From Acidobacteriaceae bacterium (lineage in GTDB: Bacteria; Acidobacteriota; Terriglobia; Terriglobales; Acidobacteriaceae), in NCBI GenBank assembly GCA_030049955.1, contig JASIJX010000042.1:1-12309 (forward strand): 12,309 bases of DNA. The letters run 5' to 3'. Shown here piece by piece: positions 1 through 7,349 of this stretch; within the stretch, counting starts at the first letter, position 1; each line of letters starts with the position of its first letter. The notes beneath the pieces are model-generated. The model was not told the DNA's origin and made no database searches. It saw nothing but the letters and a program-made list of their open reading frames with translations. A program made the position numbers and the translations under genes.

Positions 1-167
1 CATAAAGCGAGGATTACAACTCAAGATCGGCCCACGCGACGGGAGCGTCAGACGCCCGAGCGCCGGTTGGCGACTGGATAACCGGTCTCGCCGTCTCGGT
101 GCCTCACCCTGGGATTGCAAGCAGAAGCAAATTGTCCCCATGGCACTGAAAAGAAAAGAATTGCAAA

Positions 168-203
168 TTATCCACAATTCGAGAATTGTCAAAAATATCC
201 ACA
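168..203. other. Two DnaA-box-like sites flanking an inverted repeat
   Basis: TTATCCACA, the classical DnaA-box consensus, is at 168-176. ATATCCACA, one mismatch away, is at 195-203 in the same orientation. Between them is a perfect 7-bp inverted repeat, ACAATTC (174-180) and GAATTGT (183-189), with a 2-nt spacer. The surroundings (about 130-240) are clearly more AT-rich than the rest of the window. No rep gene, dnaA or dnaN is visible, so an origin role is not established. The patch could equally be an operator region or chance matches. Confidence 0.3.
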
Positions 204-242
204 ATATTAGTCATTTCACGATCGCTGTCTGCGTACAAAAAT

Positions 243-302
243 GTATGTACATGGACAAGAAAGTCTGCACATGGACACAATAGTCTGTACATGAACAGGA
301 CC
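243..302. repeat. Three tandem 20-bp degenerate repeats
   Basis: Three consecutive 20-bp units start at 243, 263 and 283 and share a core close to TGTACATGGACA. The core has TGT and ACA half-sites separated by 6 bp, so each unit looks like a small dyad repeated every two helical turns. This spacing suits cooperative binding of a regulator, or iterons. The units lie about 40 bp from the DnaA-box-like sites. No gene that they obviously control is intact, because the nearest coding remnant is the broken regulator at 415-764. Function unknown. Confidence 0.6.
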
Positions 303-414
303 CTCACAATCATTAACTAGATTGAAATCAGTGCCTACTCGCAACCATCCTGCGCTATGCAGCGATCAGTGTTGCTGTAGCGATGATCGAAATCAAGCCT
401 GTGCGCGTTCTCGT

Positions 415-764
415 TTAGTCTGACGAGTGGATTTGAACCGCCGGCGAAAGACCGTTCGGCCTCATCGTGTACCTCCTCGATCGGATAGTCGAGCACCTCG
501 TACAGAAATGTCTAGAGCAGGCGATGGTGGCGCAAGATCTCCAATGCGCAAAGTCGACCTGCAGGTGACAATCGAACCCCGCGCCGCGATTCATATTCCA
601 CGAACAGCTTGGCAGACGCTGCGAGCTTCTGCAGCATATTCGTAATCGATGCTGGAGCAACTCTAAGCCGTTCCGCCAGCGCAGTACTGGTCACACGCCC
701 TTCCTCCGGTCCACCCAGCGTAAAGATGGCTTTCCAGGTAGTTGTCTACGGATTCCGTGTTCAG
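415..764 (-). pseudogene. Decayed DtxR/MntR-family metal-dependent regulator
   Basis: Conceptual translation on the minus strand gives the N-terminal half of a DtxR/MntR-type repressor, but only if frames are stitched. TESVDNYL (about 764-738) continues after a one-base shift near 732-736 into KAIFTLGG and the winged-helix segment RVTSTALAERLRVAPASITN. That frame reaches LRHHRLL and meets an in-frame TAG at 512-514. The same frame beyond the stop reads TFLYEVLDYPIEEVHDEAER, the normal continuation of the family. Another shift and a stop near 415 follow, and the metal-binding C-terminal part is not recognisable. One frameshift plus one nonsense codon argue for a real pseudogene rather than a short gene, although sequencing error cannot be excluded from sequence alone. 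Family members repress metal-uptake genes when Mn(II) or Fe(II) is bound. Confidence 0.72.
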
Positions 765-877
765 GTCGACCCGGCGTGTGTAGCCTTGCCGCTTAGATGG
801 CCTCCGCCGCGACAATAAGTCATAAAATCCGAAAACTTCGGCCAATGCGCAAAATCGACTTTCTCTTTGCGCCGGGA

Positions 878-1756
878 TTATTTCACCGAAAAGGAGAAGA
901 TATCCGGCCGATTGTAGTGGCCGGCCACATCGAGATCGAACTTGCCCTTGTCAATCTCATCGAGGTCGAGATCGGCAAACAACAATTGCGGCCCGGAAGC
1001 TGGACCCGCAACGATCTCGCCTTGCGGCGAAACGATGATGCTACGGCCGTCGATTTCGCCTCCGATGGCGCGTAGATCATCCGGCCAATCCGTCTTGGTT
1101 AAGTATTGGCACGCGCTCAAAACGAAACACCGGCCCTCGTAAGCAATGTGGCGCATGCTTGTTTGCCACATCTCTCTCGCGTCCACAGTCGGCGCGCACC
1201 AGAGCTGAACGCCCTGGCTATACAGATGCTGCCGGTAGAGGGGCATGTAATTCTCCCAGCAAATTGCCATACCGATCCTGCCGAGTTCCGTTTCCACTAC
1301 TTGTATCGTCGATCCGTCGCCAAGCCCCCAGATAAGACGCTCGCTCGCAGTCGGCATCAGCTTGCGATGCTTGGCTGTGAATCCGCGTCCCGGAGAAAAT
1401 AGAAGCGAAGAACAATAAAGCGTGCTCCCGCCGCGCTCAACCACTCCAATGACGACATGGAGCCCCAGTTCTTTGGCCAGGCCGTCTAAAACGGCGGTTT
1501 CCGGACCCGGACAGAGAACAGCAGATGCAGAGTAACGACGGAAAAGCTCGCGACCTTCGTCGGTTCGACTCCCTACTGTTGCCCCAAACGTGAGCCCCTT
1601 GGGATAACCGCCCAGAAATGCCTCGGGAAACACAACCAACCGCGCTCCGCCCGCTGCGGCCCGACGGCACAACATTTCGGTCTTTGTCAGAGTTGCGACC
1701 GTATCGAACAGCACACTGCCGGCCTGCACCACAGCGACTTTGATTGGGGTTGGCAT
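878..1756 (-). CDS. Nitrilase / carbon-nitrogen hydrolase
   Basis: Nitrilase-superfamily enzyme of 292 residues from the chosen ATG. The Glu-Lys-Cys catalytic triad is visible: Glu45 in FPEAFLGGYPKG, Lys132 in KHRKLMPT, and Cys166 in CWENYMPLYR. The CWEN motif and the ASERLIWG stretch are typical of the true nitrilase branch (nitrile to carboxylic acid plus ammonia) rather than of amidases, though the substrate cannot be read from sequence. Residues 5-17 (IKVAVVQAGSVLF) are the usual first strand, which supports ATG 1756. An upstream TTG at 1813 would add 19 residues with no family similarity. There is no convincing Shine-Dalgarno sequence. A short ORF with two adjacent Cys codons ends 17 nt upstream (1774-1821). 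The gene is divergent from the PLP enzyme at 1925. The protein lacks a signal peptide, so it is cytoplasmic. Confidence 0.9.
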   Translation of the reverse strand: MPTPIKVAVVQAGSVLFDTVATLTKTEMLCRRAAAGGARLVVFPEAFLGGYPKGLTFGATVGSRTDEGRELFRRYSASAVLCPGPETAVLDGLAKELGLHVVIGVVERGGSTLYCSSLLFSPGRGFTAKHRKLMPTASERLIWGLGDGSTIQVVETELGRIGMAICWENYMPLYRQHLYSQGVQLWCAPTVDAREMWQTSMRHIAYEGRCFVLSACQYLTKTDWPDDLRAIGGEIDGRSIIVSPQGEIVAGPASGPQLLFADLDLDEIDKGKFDLDVAGHYNRPDIFSFSVK

Positions 1757-1773
1757 TGTCAGAGTTTGAGCGT

Positions 1774-1821
1774 CTAGGTTTCCGAAATAGAGATCAGGCG
1801 CAGTCCGCAACAATCATTCAT
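1774..1821 (-). CDS. Possible CysCys leader peptide before nitrilase
   Basis: A 15-codon ORF, MNDCCGLRLISISET, starts at ATG 1821 and ends with TAG at 1774-1776, 17 nt before the nitrilase ATG. In-frame upstream codons allow a longer version from ATG 1869 with one more Cys. A purine-rich stretch (GGAAAAGAG) lies about 9 nt before the short start. I report it only because three other upstream ORFs in this window are far richer in Cys codons. Two adjacent Cys in a short ORF could easily be chance, and there is no terminator hairpin between it and the nitrilase. Confidence 0.25.
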   Translation of the reverse strand: MNDCCGLRLISISET

Positions 1822-1912
1822 CGGGAGCCACTCTTTTCCGCGAAGCACGCATGCCTGCAAATTCTGCATTTATCACCGTAACACCTTTCTGAGAATCATT
1901 GAAAGGCGCATC

Positions 1913-1918
1913 TATAAT
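1913..1918 (+). promoter_or_regulatory. -10 box 6 nt before the PLP-enzyme start codon
   Basis: A perfect TATAAT is at 1913-1918 and the ATG of the downstream gene is at 1925, leaving only 6 nt. A transcript starting at the usual distance would begin at or next to the ATG, that is, a leaderless mRNA. No good -35 box is found 16-18 nt upstream, and no Shine-Dalgarno sequence is possible in the 6-nt gap. Confidence 0.5.
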
Positions 1919-1924
1919 CGGGCA

Positions 1925-3094
1925 ATGACCGACTGGAAGACAAAGCTAATTCATCCCAGTGCACAAGCTCCGCAGGGATTTCGGTCGTTGGCGGATCCGA
2001 CGTGGCGCGGTTCCACGGTTCTTTTTCCCAATGCATCTTCCGTCAACAGCAACTGGGATCAATATGAAGCCGGCTATACCTACGGCCTTTATGGAACGCC
2101 GACTACACTCGAACTGGCCGGACGGATCTGCGAGCTTGAGAATGGGTACCGCACCATCATTACGCCCGGAGGTCAAAACGCGATCTCTGTGGCGAATCTC
2201 GCCTTTCTTCGCGCCGGAGATCACATCCTCATTCCGGAAAGCATCTATGGCCCAAGCGGTAAGCTTGCCAAAACCGTTCTAAGCCGTTTCGGTGTCGAGC
2301 ACAGCCATTATCAGCCTACAATCGGCCGGGAGATTCGCGCCCACTTTAAGCCGAACACGCGCCTGGTCTGGTGTGAGAGCCCCGGCTCGGTCACGATGGA
2401 GATCCAGGATGTGCCTGCGATTGTGGAAGCCGCACATGCGCACGGGATAATGGTGGCAATCGACAACACCTGGTCGGCAGGCGTCTATTTCGATGCCTTT
2501 GGGCACGGCGTCGATATAGCGATACAAGCGCTCACCAAGTATGTAGGAGGGCATAGCGATCTTCTACTCGGATCTGTGACGGTTCGGGAGCAATCTGCGT
2601 GGGAGCAGCTAGGAGCCACACAGCAGGTGCTTGGCTTTGCGGCCTCTCCGGACGATTGCACATTGGCGTTGCGCGGGTTGAAGACGCTGGCAGTTCGGCT
2701 TCGCGCGATCGAGGAATCGGCCTTGTACATCGCGCGCAGGCTCGCAGAGTGGCCGGAGATCGAACGTGTTCTGCACCCGGCTCTCGATTCCTGTCCCGGA
2801 CACGAGATATGGCAGCGAGACTTTACGGGCTCTTCGGGTGTTTTTTCCATCATCTTCCGGCAGGGAATCGAAAAGCATCAGGTTCTGGGCTTTGTAGATG
2901 CTTTGCGTCTTTTTAAAATCGGGTATAGCTGGGCCGGAGTGACAAGTTTAGCGGTAGCCTACGATCTGACCGGTCGTCCCGGCCGCCCCGCATATCAACA
3001 TCGAATTGTGCGTTTGAACATCGGGCTTGAAGACCGCGACGACCTAATCATGGACCTGGAGCAGGCGCTGCGAGCCGCGATACGATCCACTTAG
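1925..3094 (+). CDS. metC: Cys/Met-metabolism PLP enzyme, cystathionine beta-lyase-like
   Basis: A 389-residue fold-type I PLP enzyme of the Cys/Met metabolism family (cystathionine beta- or gamma-lyase, cystathionine gamma-synthase). Visible motifs are the phosphate-binding stretch TPGGQNAI (80-87), the PLP-ring Asp in VAIDNTWSAG (Asp180), and the Schiff-base Lys205 in ALTKYVGGHSDLLLGSV. The C-terminal pattern NIGLED is also family-like. Length and the SDLLLGSV segment fit the MetC (beta-lyase) branch, which cleaves cystathionine to homocysteine, pyruvate and ammonia. Around residues 51-60 the sequence is YTYGLYGTPT, so the Arg that usually follows YG in MetC-type enzymes is Leu here. The exact reaction is therefore uncertain. 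The gene has its own -10 box 6 nt upstream and lies 27 nt before the deformylase gene on the same strand, which suggests one transcript. Cytoplasmic. Confidence 0.82.
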   Translation: MTDWKTKLIHPSAQAPQGFRSLADPTWRGSTVLFPNASSVNSNWDQYEAGYTYGLYGTPTTLELAGRICELENGYRTIITPGGQNAISVANLAFLRAGDHILIPESIYGPSGKLAKTVLSRFGVEHSHYQPTIGREIRAHFKPNTRLVWCESPGSVTMEIQDVPAIVEAAHAHGIMVAIDNTWSAGVYFDAFGHGVDIAIQALTKYVGGHSDLLLGSVTVREQSAWEQLGATQQVLGFAASPDDCTLALRGLKTLAVRLRAIEESALYIARRLAEWPEIERVLHPALDSCPGHEIWQRDFTGSSGVFSIIFRQGIEKHQVLGFVDALRLFKIGYSWAGVTSLAVAYDLTGRPGRPAYQHRIVRLNIGLEDRDDLIMDLEQALRAAIRST

Positions 3095-3121
3095 CAATTA
3101 ACTTCATAGCGAGCCAATTGG

Positions 3122-3739
3122 ATGCGTATCAAGATAGCGACTGTCGGAAAGATCGTTCTACGAACCCCGGCGCGCCCGCTTACAGTCGATGAGATACAGA
3201 GTGCGGTAACGCAAGAACTCATCGAGCACATGCGAGAAACCTTGCGTGACGCCCCGGGAGTCGGCCTCGCGGCGCCTCAGATTGGAATGCCGCTGCAATT
3301 GGCTGTGATCGAAGATAAAGCCGAATACCAGACCGGGTTCTCTGAGACCGAACTGGCAGAGCGTGAGCGCCGCCCGATTCCTTTTCATGTAATTGTGAAT
3401 CCACGCATCAATCTTCTCTCTCCGCCCGACGTTGATTTCTTCGAAGGTTGTCTCAGCCTGCCGGGCTTTACCGCCGTCGTTCCGCGATCTCGTCGTATTG
3501 TGGGTAACTGCCTGAATGAAAAGGGTACGCCGGTGCGCATCGAAGCGGAGGGTTGGTATGCCCGTATCCTCCAGCACGAAATTGATCACTTGCACGGGAC
3601 ACTCTATATAGACCGAATGCGAAGCCGCACTTTCTGTTCTCTCGACCAATTCAATCGTCACTGGAAGACAAAACCCATCCAGGACCTGCTTTCTGAATTA
3701 ACTATCCCCGACAAAGATATGCCAGGCCACCCTGGATGA
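3122..3739 (+). CDS. def: Peptide deformylase, PDF1A-like
   Basis: A 205-residue peptide deformylase, which removes the N-formyl group from nascent proteins. All three signature motifs are present: GVGLAAPQIG (46-55), EGCLSLPG (108-115, metal ligand Cys110) and QHEIDHLHG (151-159, ligands His152 and His156, catalytic Glu153). Between motifs 1 and 2 there is an insertion-bearing stretch with LAVIEDKAEYQ (60-70) and RERRPIPFHVIVNP (81-94). From memory this resembles plant/organellar PDF1A enzymes more than the short Escherichia coli Def. The C-terminus runs about 50 residues past motif 3. No Shine-Dalgarno sequence is evident before ATG 3122. The gene follows the PLP-enzyme gene by 27 nt and is probably cotranscribed with it. 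It converges on the desulfurase gene, with 115 bp between the two stop codons and no clear terminator. Confidence 0.93.
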   Translation: MRIKIATVGKIVLRTPARPLTVDEIQSAVTQELIEHMRETLRDAPGVGLAAPQIGMPLQLAVIEDKAEYQTGFSETELAERERRPIPFHVIVNPRINLLSPPDVDFFEGCLSLPGFTAVVPRSRRIVGNCLNEKGTPVRIEAEGWYARILQHEIDHLHGTLYIDRMRSRTFCSLDQFNRHWKTKPIQDLLSELTIPDKDMPGHPG

Positions 3740-3854
3740 AGCACGCCGTTACGGCAGGCTTGTACCGATTGTGGTGTGGCCGGAGGCCGCGTGGAGCAGG
3801 GCTTTGGGGACAACTTCGGATGCTTCATTTAGAGATTTGCGGAACCGAAAACAC

Positions 3855-5993
3855 TCAGGCAATAGCGGTGCGGCCAAGGTAAAGATTCCACAGCGCGGTC
3901 ACGAGCGCGTCAATATCGTTCTTGGTGTTGTAGAGCGCCAGAGACGCGCGGACGGTACTTTCCAGACCGAAGCGGCGCAGGATCGGCTGCGCACAGTGAT
4001 GTCCTGATCGCACAGCGATGCCGTTGCGATTCAGGTAATCACCGATCTCCTCGTTTCGAAATCCCTCGATGACAAAGGACAGGACGCCCGCCTTTTCTCT
4101 GGCAGTTCCCAGGATGCGAAGACCCGGGATCTCAACCAACGCAGCGGTCGCATAAATGAGAAGCTCATGCTCGTGGCGTGAGATATTCTCCATGCCGGCG
4201 CGAGTGAGGTAATCGATAGCGGCGCCCAATCCGACAGCGTCAGCAATATTGCCAGTGCCCGCCTCAAAGCGCTGCGGCGCTGGCTGGTAGATAGTCCTTT
4301 CGAAGGTTACGTCCTGGATCATGTTCCCGCCGCCCTGCCAAGGCTGCATATGCTCCAGCACCTCGGGTTTGCCATAGACTACGCCGATGCCGGTCGGGGA
4401 AAAAAGCTTGTGTCCGGAGAAAACAAAGAAGTCGCAGTCCAGGGCCTGCACGTCGACGCGCATGTGCGAGACCGCCTGCGCTCCATCGAGCAGTACTTTA
4501 GCGCCGTGACGGTGCGCAGCTTCGATCATGGCCGCCGCAGGAGTGACGACGCCCAGCGCATTTGACACCTGCGCGAATGAAACCAGACGCGTCTTCGGTC
4601 CCAGCAGCTTCTCGTACTCGTCAAGCAAAACCTGTCCAGTCGAGTCGACAGGCACTACGCGCAACCTAGCGCCTTTCTCCGCGCAAAGCATCTGCCAGGG
4701 AACAATGTTGGCATGATGTTCGAGCCAGGTGATGACGATCTCGTCGTCCTTTTGGATGTTTTGACGGCCCCAGCTCTGCGCCACCATGTTGATGCCCTCG
4801 GTCGCGCCGCGAACAAAGACAATTTCGCGCGAAGATGAAGCATTGAGAAAGCGGCGAACCTTTTCGCGCGCCGATTCGTAGGCATCCGTGGCCCGGGCAG
4901 CCAGTTCGTGGGCCGCCCGGTGCACGTTCGAGTTCTCGTGCTTGTAGAAGTAGTCGAGGCGCTCGATCACGCTCAGCGGCTTTTGTGTGGTTGCGGCATT
5001 ATCGAGCCAGACCAGTGGTCTCCCGTTTACGCGTTCGCGCAGGATCGGAAAGTCGCGCCGCAAAGCCTCGGCGTCAAAGCTGTATGACGAGAGATTTAAC
5101 TCCTGCGGCACGTCCGGTTCGATCGTCGCCGATCCTGGTTTTTCTGGAGGCTTTTGTGCAGTGATGCTACGCGTCTCGTGGAGAAACCCGAAAGGCTGTT
5201 TCCTCGGGGAGGCAGCGAAATCGGTCGAAACGCCGGATTCTTGAGCGGTGGATTGGGGACCGGCCGAAACAGGCGTTTCCAAAGCGGCCGCCGGAACTGG
5301 ACCTGGGGACGACGGCGGACTAGAGAACAACGGTCGCGCTTCTTCAAGAAATGAAAATGCGGGAATCGCAGACGAGTCGGCGATTCCGAGCGTACCGGGA
5401 ACCGTAGGCGAGGGTGGACTGAATAACTCCGGAAAATGCGCGAACGCATCGCCGTCAAATTCCGGGGGCGTCTGCGGCTGAAAAGGTGGTGCAGATATGA
5501 ACTCGGCGATCGGCTTCGCCTCCGGATAAGCTTGCCCAGTTTCATCTTTTGCACCGGCAAAGATGGGCCGCACCTCATCAAGGAACGAGAACGCCGGAAC
5601 CTCGGCGGTTTGGGCCGGAAGAGGGCTGGCAAATGATCCAGGAACGGCGGGCGGGCCTATCTGAATCGGTGCTGTTACTGGAGCAGCGACAGCAGGTCCA
5701 GCGCCAGCGGGTGCCGAGGGAAAGTGCTGATCGGAGAGCAATGAGACTTCCGAGGGCACCGCTGGCGCTGTGACTGGCGTTTGTGCCAGCGGCGTGAAAT
5801 CGGAAGAATTCGCGCCGGGCGCGCCAGGCTGCGAGGGACCCGGCAGCGCAGTGAAGAATTCATTCGCTAGGCGCGTGAGCACAGAAACATCCGACAGACC
5901 GGAGGGGGCCAACTCACTCAATCCGGGAAATGTTTCGAATCCGCTAACGGTCGGTTTTCCTCCCGCGAATTCACCTGGATTACTTGTACTCAT
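3855..5993 (-). CDS. sufS: SufS-type cysteine desulfurase with long disordered N-terminal cargo domain
   Basis: A 712-residue protein. Residues from about 306 to 712 form a complete class-II (SufS/CsdA) cysteine desulfurase, which releases sulfur from cysteine as a persulfide and leaves alanine. The SufS core starts at FDAEALRRDFPILRE, the PLP lysine is Lys529 in FSGHKLFSPTGIG, and the persulfide-forming Cys667 is in RSGHHCAQP. Residues 1-305 are Pro/Ala/Ser-rich and apparently disordered. They hold a predicted amphipathic segment (SVLTRLANEFFTALPG, about 37-52) and three copies of a motif near FSFLDEVRPIF, beginning at Phe135, Phe213 and Phe268. Such extensions are the known cargo-loading region of desulfurases packaged in family 2A encapsulins, and the shell gene lies directly upstream, overlapping by 14 bp (stop 5980, start 5993). 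ATG 5993 is preferred; the frame stays open to 6167 but lies inside the shell gene. This is the last gene of the operon. Confidence 0.93.
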   Translation of the reverse strand: MSTSNPGEFAGGKPTVSGFETFPGLSELAPSGLSDVSVLTRLANEFFTALPGPSQPGAPGANSSDFTPLAQTPVTAPAVPSEVSLLSDQHFPSAPAGAGPAVAAPVTAPIQIGPPAVPGSFASPLPAQTAEVPAFSFLDEVRPIFAGAKDETGQAYPEAKPIAEFISAPPFQPQTPPEFDGDAFAHFPELFSPPSPTVPGTLGIADSSAIPAFSFLEEARPLFSSPPSSPGPVPAAALETPVSAGPQSTAQESGVSTDFAASPRKQPFGFLHETRSITAQKPPEKPGSATIEPDVPQELNLSSYSFDAEALRRDFPILRERVNGRPLVWLDNAATTQKPLSVIERLDYFYKHENSNVHRAAHELAARATDAYESAREKVRRFLNASSSREIVFVRGATEGINMVAQSWGRQNIQKDDEIVITWLEHHANIVPWQMLCAEKGARLRVVPVDSTGQVLLDEYEKLLGPKTRLVSFAQVSNALGVVTPAAAMIEAAHRHGAKVLLDGAQAVSHMRVDVQALDCDFFVFSGHKLFSPTGIGVVYGKPEVLEHMQPWQGGGNMIQDVTFERTIYQPAPQRFEAGTGNIADAVGLGAAIDYLTRAGMENISRHEHELLIYATAALVEIPGLRILGTAREKAGVLSFVIEGFRNEEIGDYLNRNGIAVRSGHHCAQPILRRFGLESTVRASLALYNTKNDIDALVTALWNLYLGRTAIA

Positions 5994-6900
5994 GGTAGTG
6001 TCCAACTTCGACGCTATCGAGTGAAGCAATGGCGTCGTCGGTAAGCACGGAAGCTGAGCAGTACAGAGAGATGAGATATGAGGCCAGTCCCTTCTCGCTG
6101 ATTCCCATGAAGCGGACAGAGAGGCCTGGGCTCTGCTCTCCGGTGAGCCCTGGCTGGAAAAGTCCAATCACGCCCTGCTTCCTTTCACCGACACGAATCA
6201 GCAGGACACGGGTTTTGGCGGCCTTGCCGGAGATGTGGACCTTATCGGTGGGAATGAGAGGCACGCCGCGCCACGTCAGAAAGGGGTTGCCGAACAAAGT
6301 CACCGTTGGAGGCGGAACGCCGCGACGCGTGCACTCCCGCCCGAAAGCCGCAATCGTGCGTGGATGCGCGATGAAAAAGGATGGCTCTTTCCAGACCTTG
6401 GCCAGCAACTCGTCCAGATCATCCGGGGTCGGCGCGCCGGTGCGGGAGCTGATCCGCTGTGCATCCGGAACGTTGTTCAACAAGCCATAGTCCGCGTTGT
6501 TGAGCAGCTCGTTTTCCTGCCGTTCCTTCACTGCTTCAATAGTGACACGGAGTTGCTCGCGCACCTGGTCGTAAGGCTTGCTGAACAGGTCGCCCACGCG
6601 CGTGTCGACATTGAGCAGCGCGTTGATGCTGCTCAGCACATACTCGCGCGGCGTTTCCTCGTATCCGACATAAGTGCCAGCGATCACCGACTCCTGCTCG
6701 CGACTGCATGCTACGTCGATGACCTTGTCGTCGACCACGCGGTTGCGGCGGAAGATGCCGGCTTCGAGGGGCTTCCAATCCAGCAGCCGTACCAGCCATC
6801 GCGGTGTAATCGCTCCGTAAATCGGAGCGGTCTTGGTTACATTTGCAAGCTGAATCGCACCTGGTTCGCCCAGGGAGGCGCGCGTCGTTTCTTCAACCAC
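5980..6900 (-). CDS. srpI: Family 2A encapsulin shell protein (SrpI-like)
   Basis: A 306-residue protein that I recognise as a family 2A encapsulin, the HK97-fold shell of which Synechococcus SrpI is the type. Recognition rests on the N-terminal pattern QLANVTKTAPIYGAITPRWL (17-36), the following WKPLEAGIFRRNRVV segment, the central ERQENELLNNADYGLLNN segment, the VWKEPSFFIAHPRTIAAFGRE segment, and the C-terminal TGEQSPGLSVRFMGISEKGLASYL region. There is no cyclic-nucleotide-binding insertion, so it is type 2A rather than 2B. The start is GTG 6898-6900, preceded by AAAGGAG with 7-nt spacing. The gene follows the rhodanese gene after about 110 bp and overlaps the desulfurase gene by 14 bp, which suggests coupled translation of shell and cargo. 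Known relatives self-assemble into protein compartments that hold cysteine desulfurase and are induced by sulfur starvation. It is often annotated as a hypothetical or phage-capsid-like protein. Confidence 0.92.
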   Translation of the reverse strand: MVEETTRASLGEPGAIQLANVTKTAPIYGAITPRWLVRLLDWKPLEAGIFRRNRVVDDKVIDVACSREQESVIAGTYVGYEETPREYVLSSINALLNVDTRVGDLFSKPYDQVREQLRVTIEAVKERQENELLNNADYGLLNNVPDAQRISSRTGAPTPDDLDELLAKVWKEPSFFIAHPRTIAAFGRECTRRGVPPPTVTLFGNPFLTWRGVPLIPTDKVHISGKAAKTRVLLIRVGERKQGVIGLFQPGLTGEQSPGLSVRFMGISEKGLASYLISLYCSASVLTDDAIASLDSVEVGHYHEYK

Positions 6901-7009
6901 TGCAAGGCTCCTTTACGTGACTCGTTACATCGGTGCTGAATTGTAGAACAGAAAGTATGGAACAGTTACCGGATCTCGGTGGTTTTTATCCGCGCGAGAC
7001 CCTGCCGAA

Positions 7010-7330
7010 TCAGTATTTGCGGACACTGCGGTCCACACGGTCAGCCCACGCATAGATGCCGCCGTGCAGGTTGCTCACCTTGGTGAATCCCTGCTTCTGC
7101 AGGAATTCGACTGCCTTAACGCCGCGCGGACCCTTCTTGCAGAGCGCCACGATCTCAGCATCGGCGTCTAACTCGTCCAGGCGTTTGGATAACTCGGGCA
7201 GAGGAATCAGGTGTCCGCCTATATTCGATATCTCGAACTCGTATTCGTCACGGACGTCGAGAAGAAATAGGCTCTCGCCGCGGTCGAGGCGGCTCTTCAG
7301 GTCTTCAGCTTCAATTTCACGAACACTCAC
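7010..7330 (-). CDS. Single-domain rhodanese sulfurtransferase
   Basis: A 106-residue single rhodanese domain. The CH2A-like LLDVRDEYEFEISNIGG stretch (23-39) and the active-site loop CKKGPRG with Cys64 are visible, and the C-terminus WADRVD (95-100) closes the domain. It would carry persulfide sulfur between a donor, probably the desulfurase two genes downstream, and an acceptor. The start is GTG 7328-7330, preceded by AAAGGAG with 8-nt spacing. The sequence is closely similar to the C-terminal domain of the MoeB-rhodanese protein at 8636-9814. The gene is the first long gene of the encapsulin operon and sits directly after a leader peptide and an intrinsic terminator, so readthrough is required to express it from the promoter near 7525-7554. 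Rhodanese genes are known neighbours of family 2A encapsulins. Confidence 0.93.
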   Translation of the reverse strand: MSVREIEAEDLKSRLDRGESLFLLDVRDEYEFEISNIGGHLIPLPELSKRLDELDADAEIVALCKKGPRGVKAVEFLQKQGFTKVSNLHGGIYAWADRVDRSVRKY

Positions 7331-7349
7331 CGATAGATCTCCTTTGATC

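Noticed and set aside
104..313. 69-codon minus-strand ORF near the left edge.
   Set aside because: It overlaps the repeats and the DnaA-box-like sites, has no recognisable domain and no ribosome binding site.
3740..3854. Search for a bidirectional terminator between the convergent deformylase and desulfurase genes.
   Set aside because: Only short hairpins without T tracts were seen (for example GCCG-TTA-CGGC and GGCC-GGA-GGCC).
5994..6167. N-terminal extension of the desulfurase into the encapsulin gene (frame open from 6167).
   Set aside because: It would overlap the shell gene by almost 190 bp; ATG 5993 gives the usual short overlap.
6940..6968. Possible promoter (TACAAT on the minus strand) between rhodanese and encapsulin.
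   Set aside because: The -10 match is fair, but the -35 hexamer at 17 nt spacing is poor, so I do not list it. An internal promoter remains possible.
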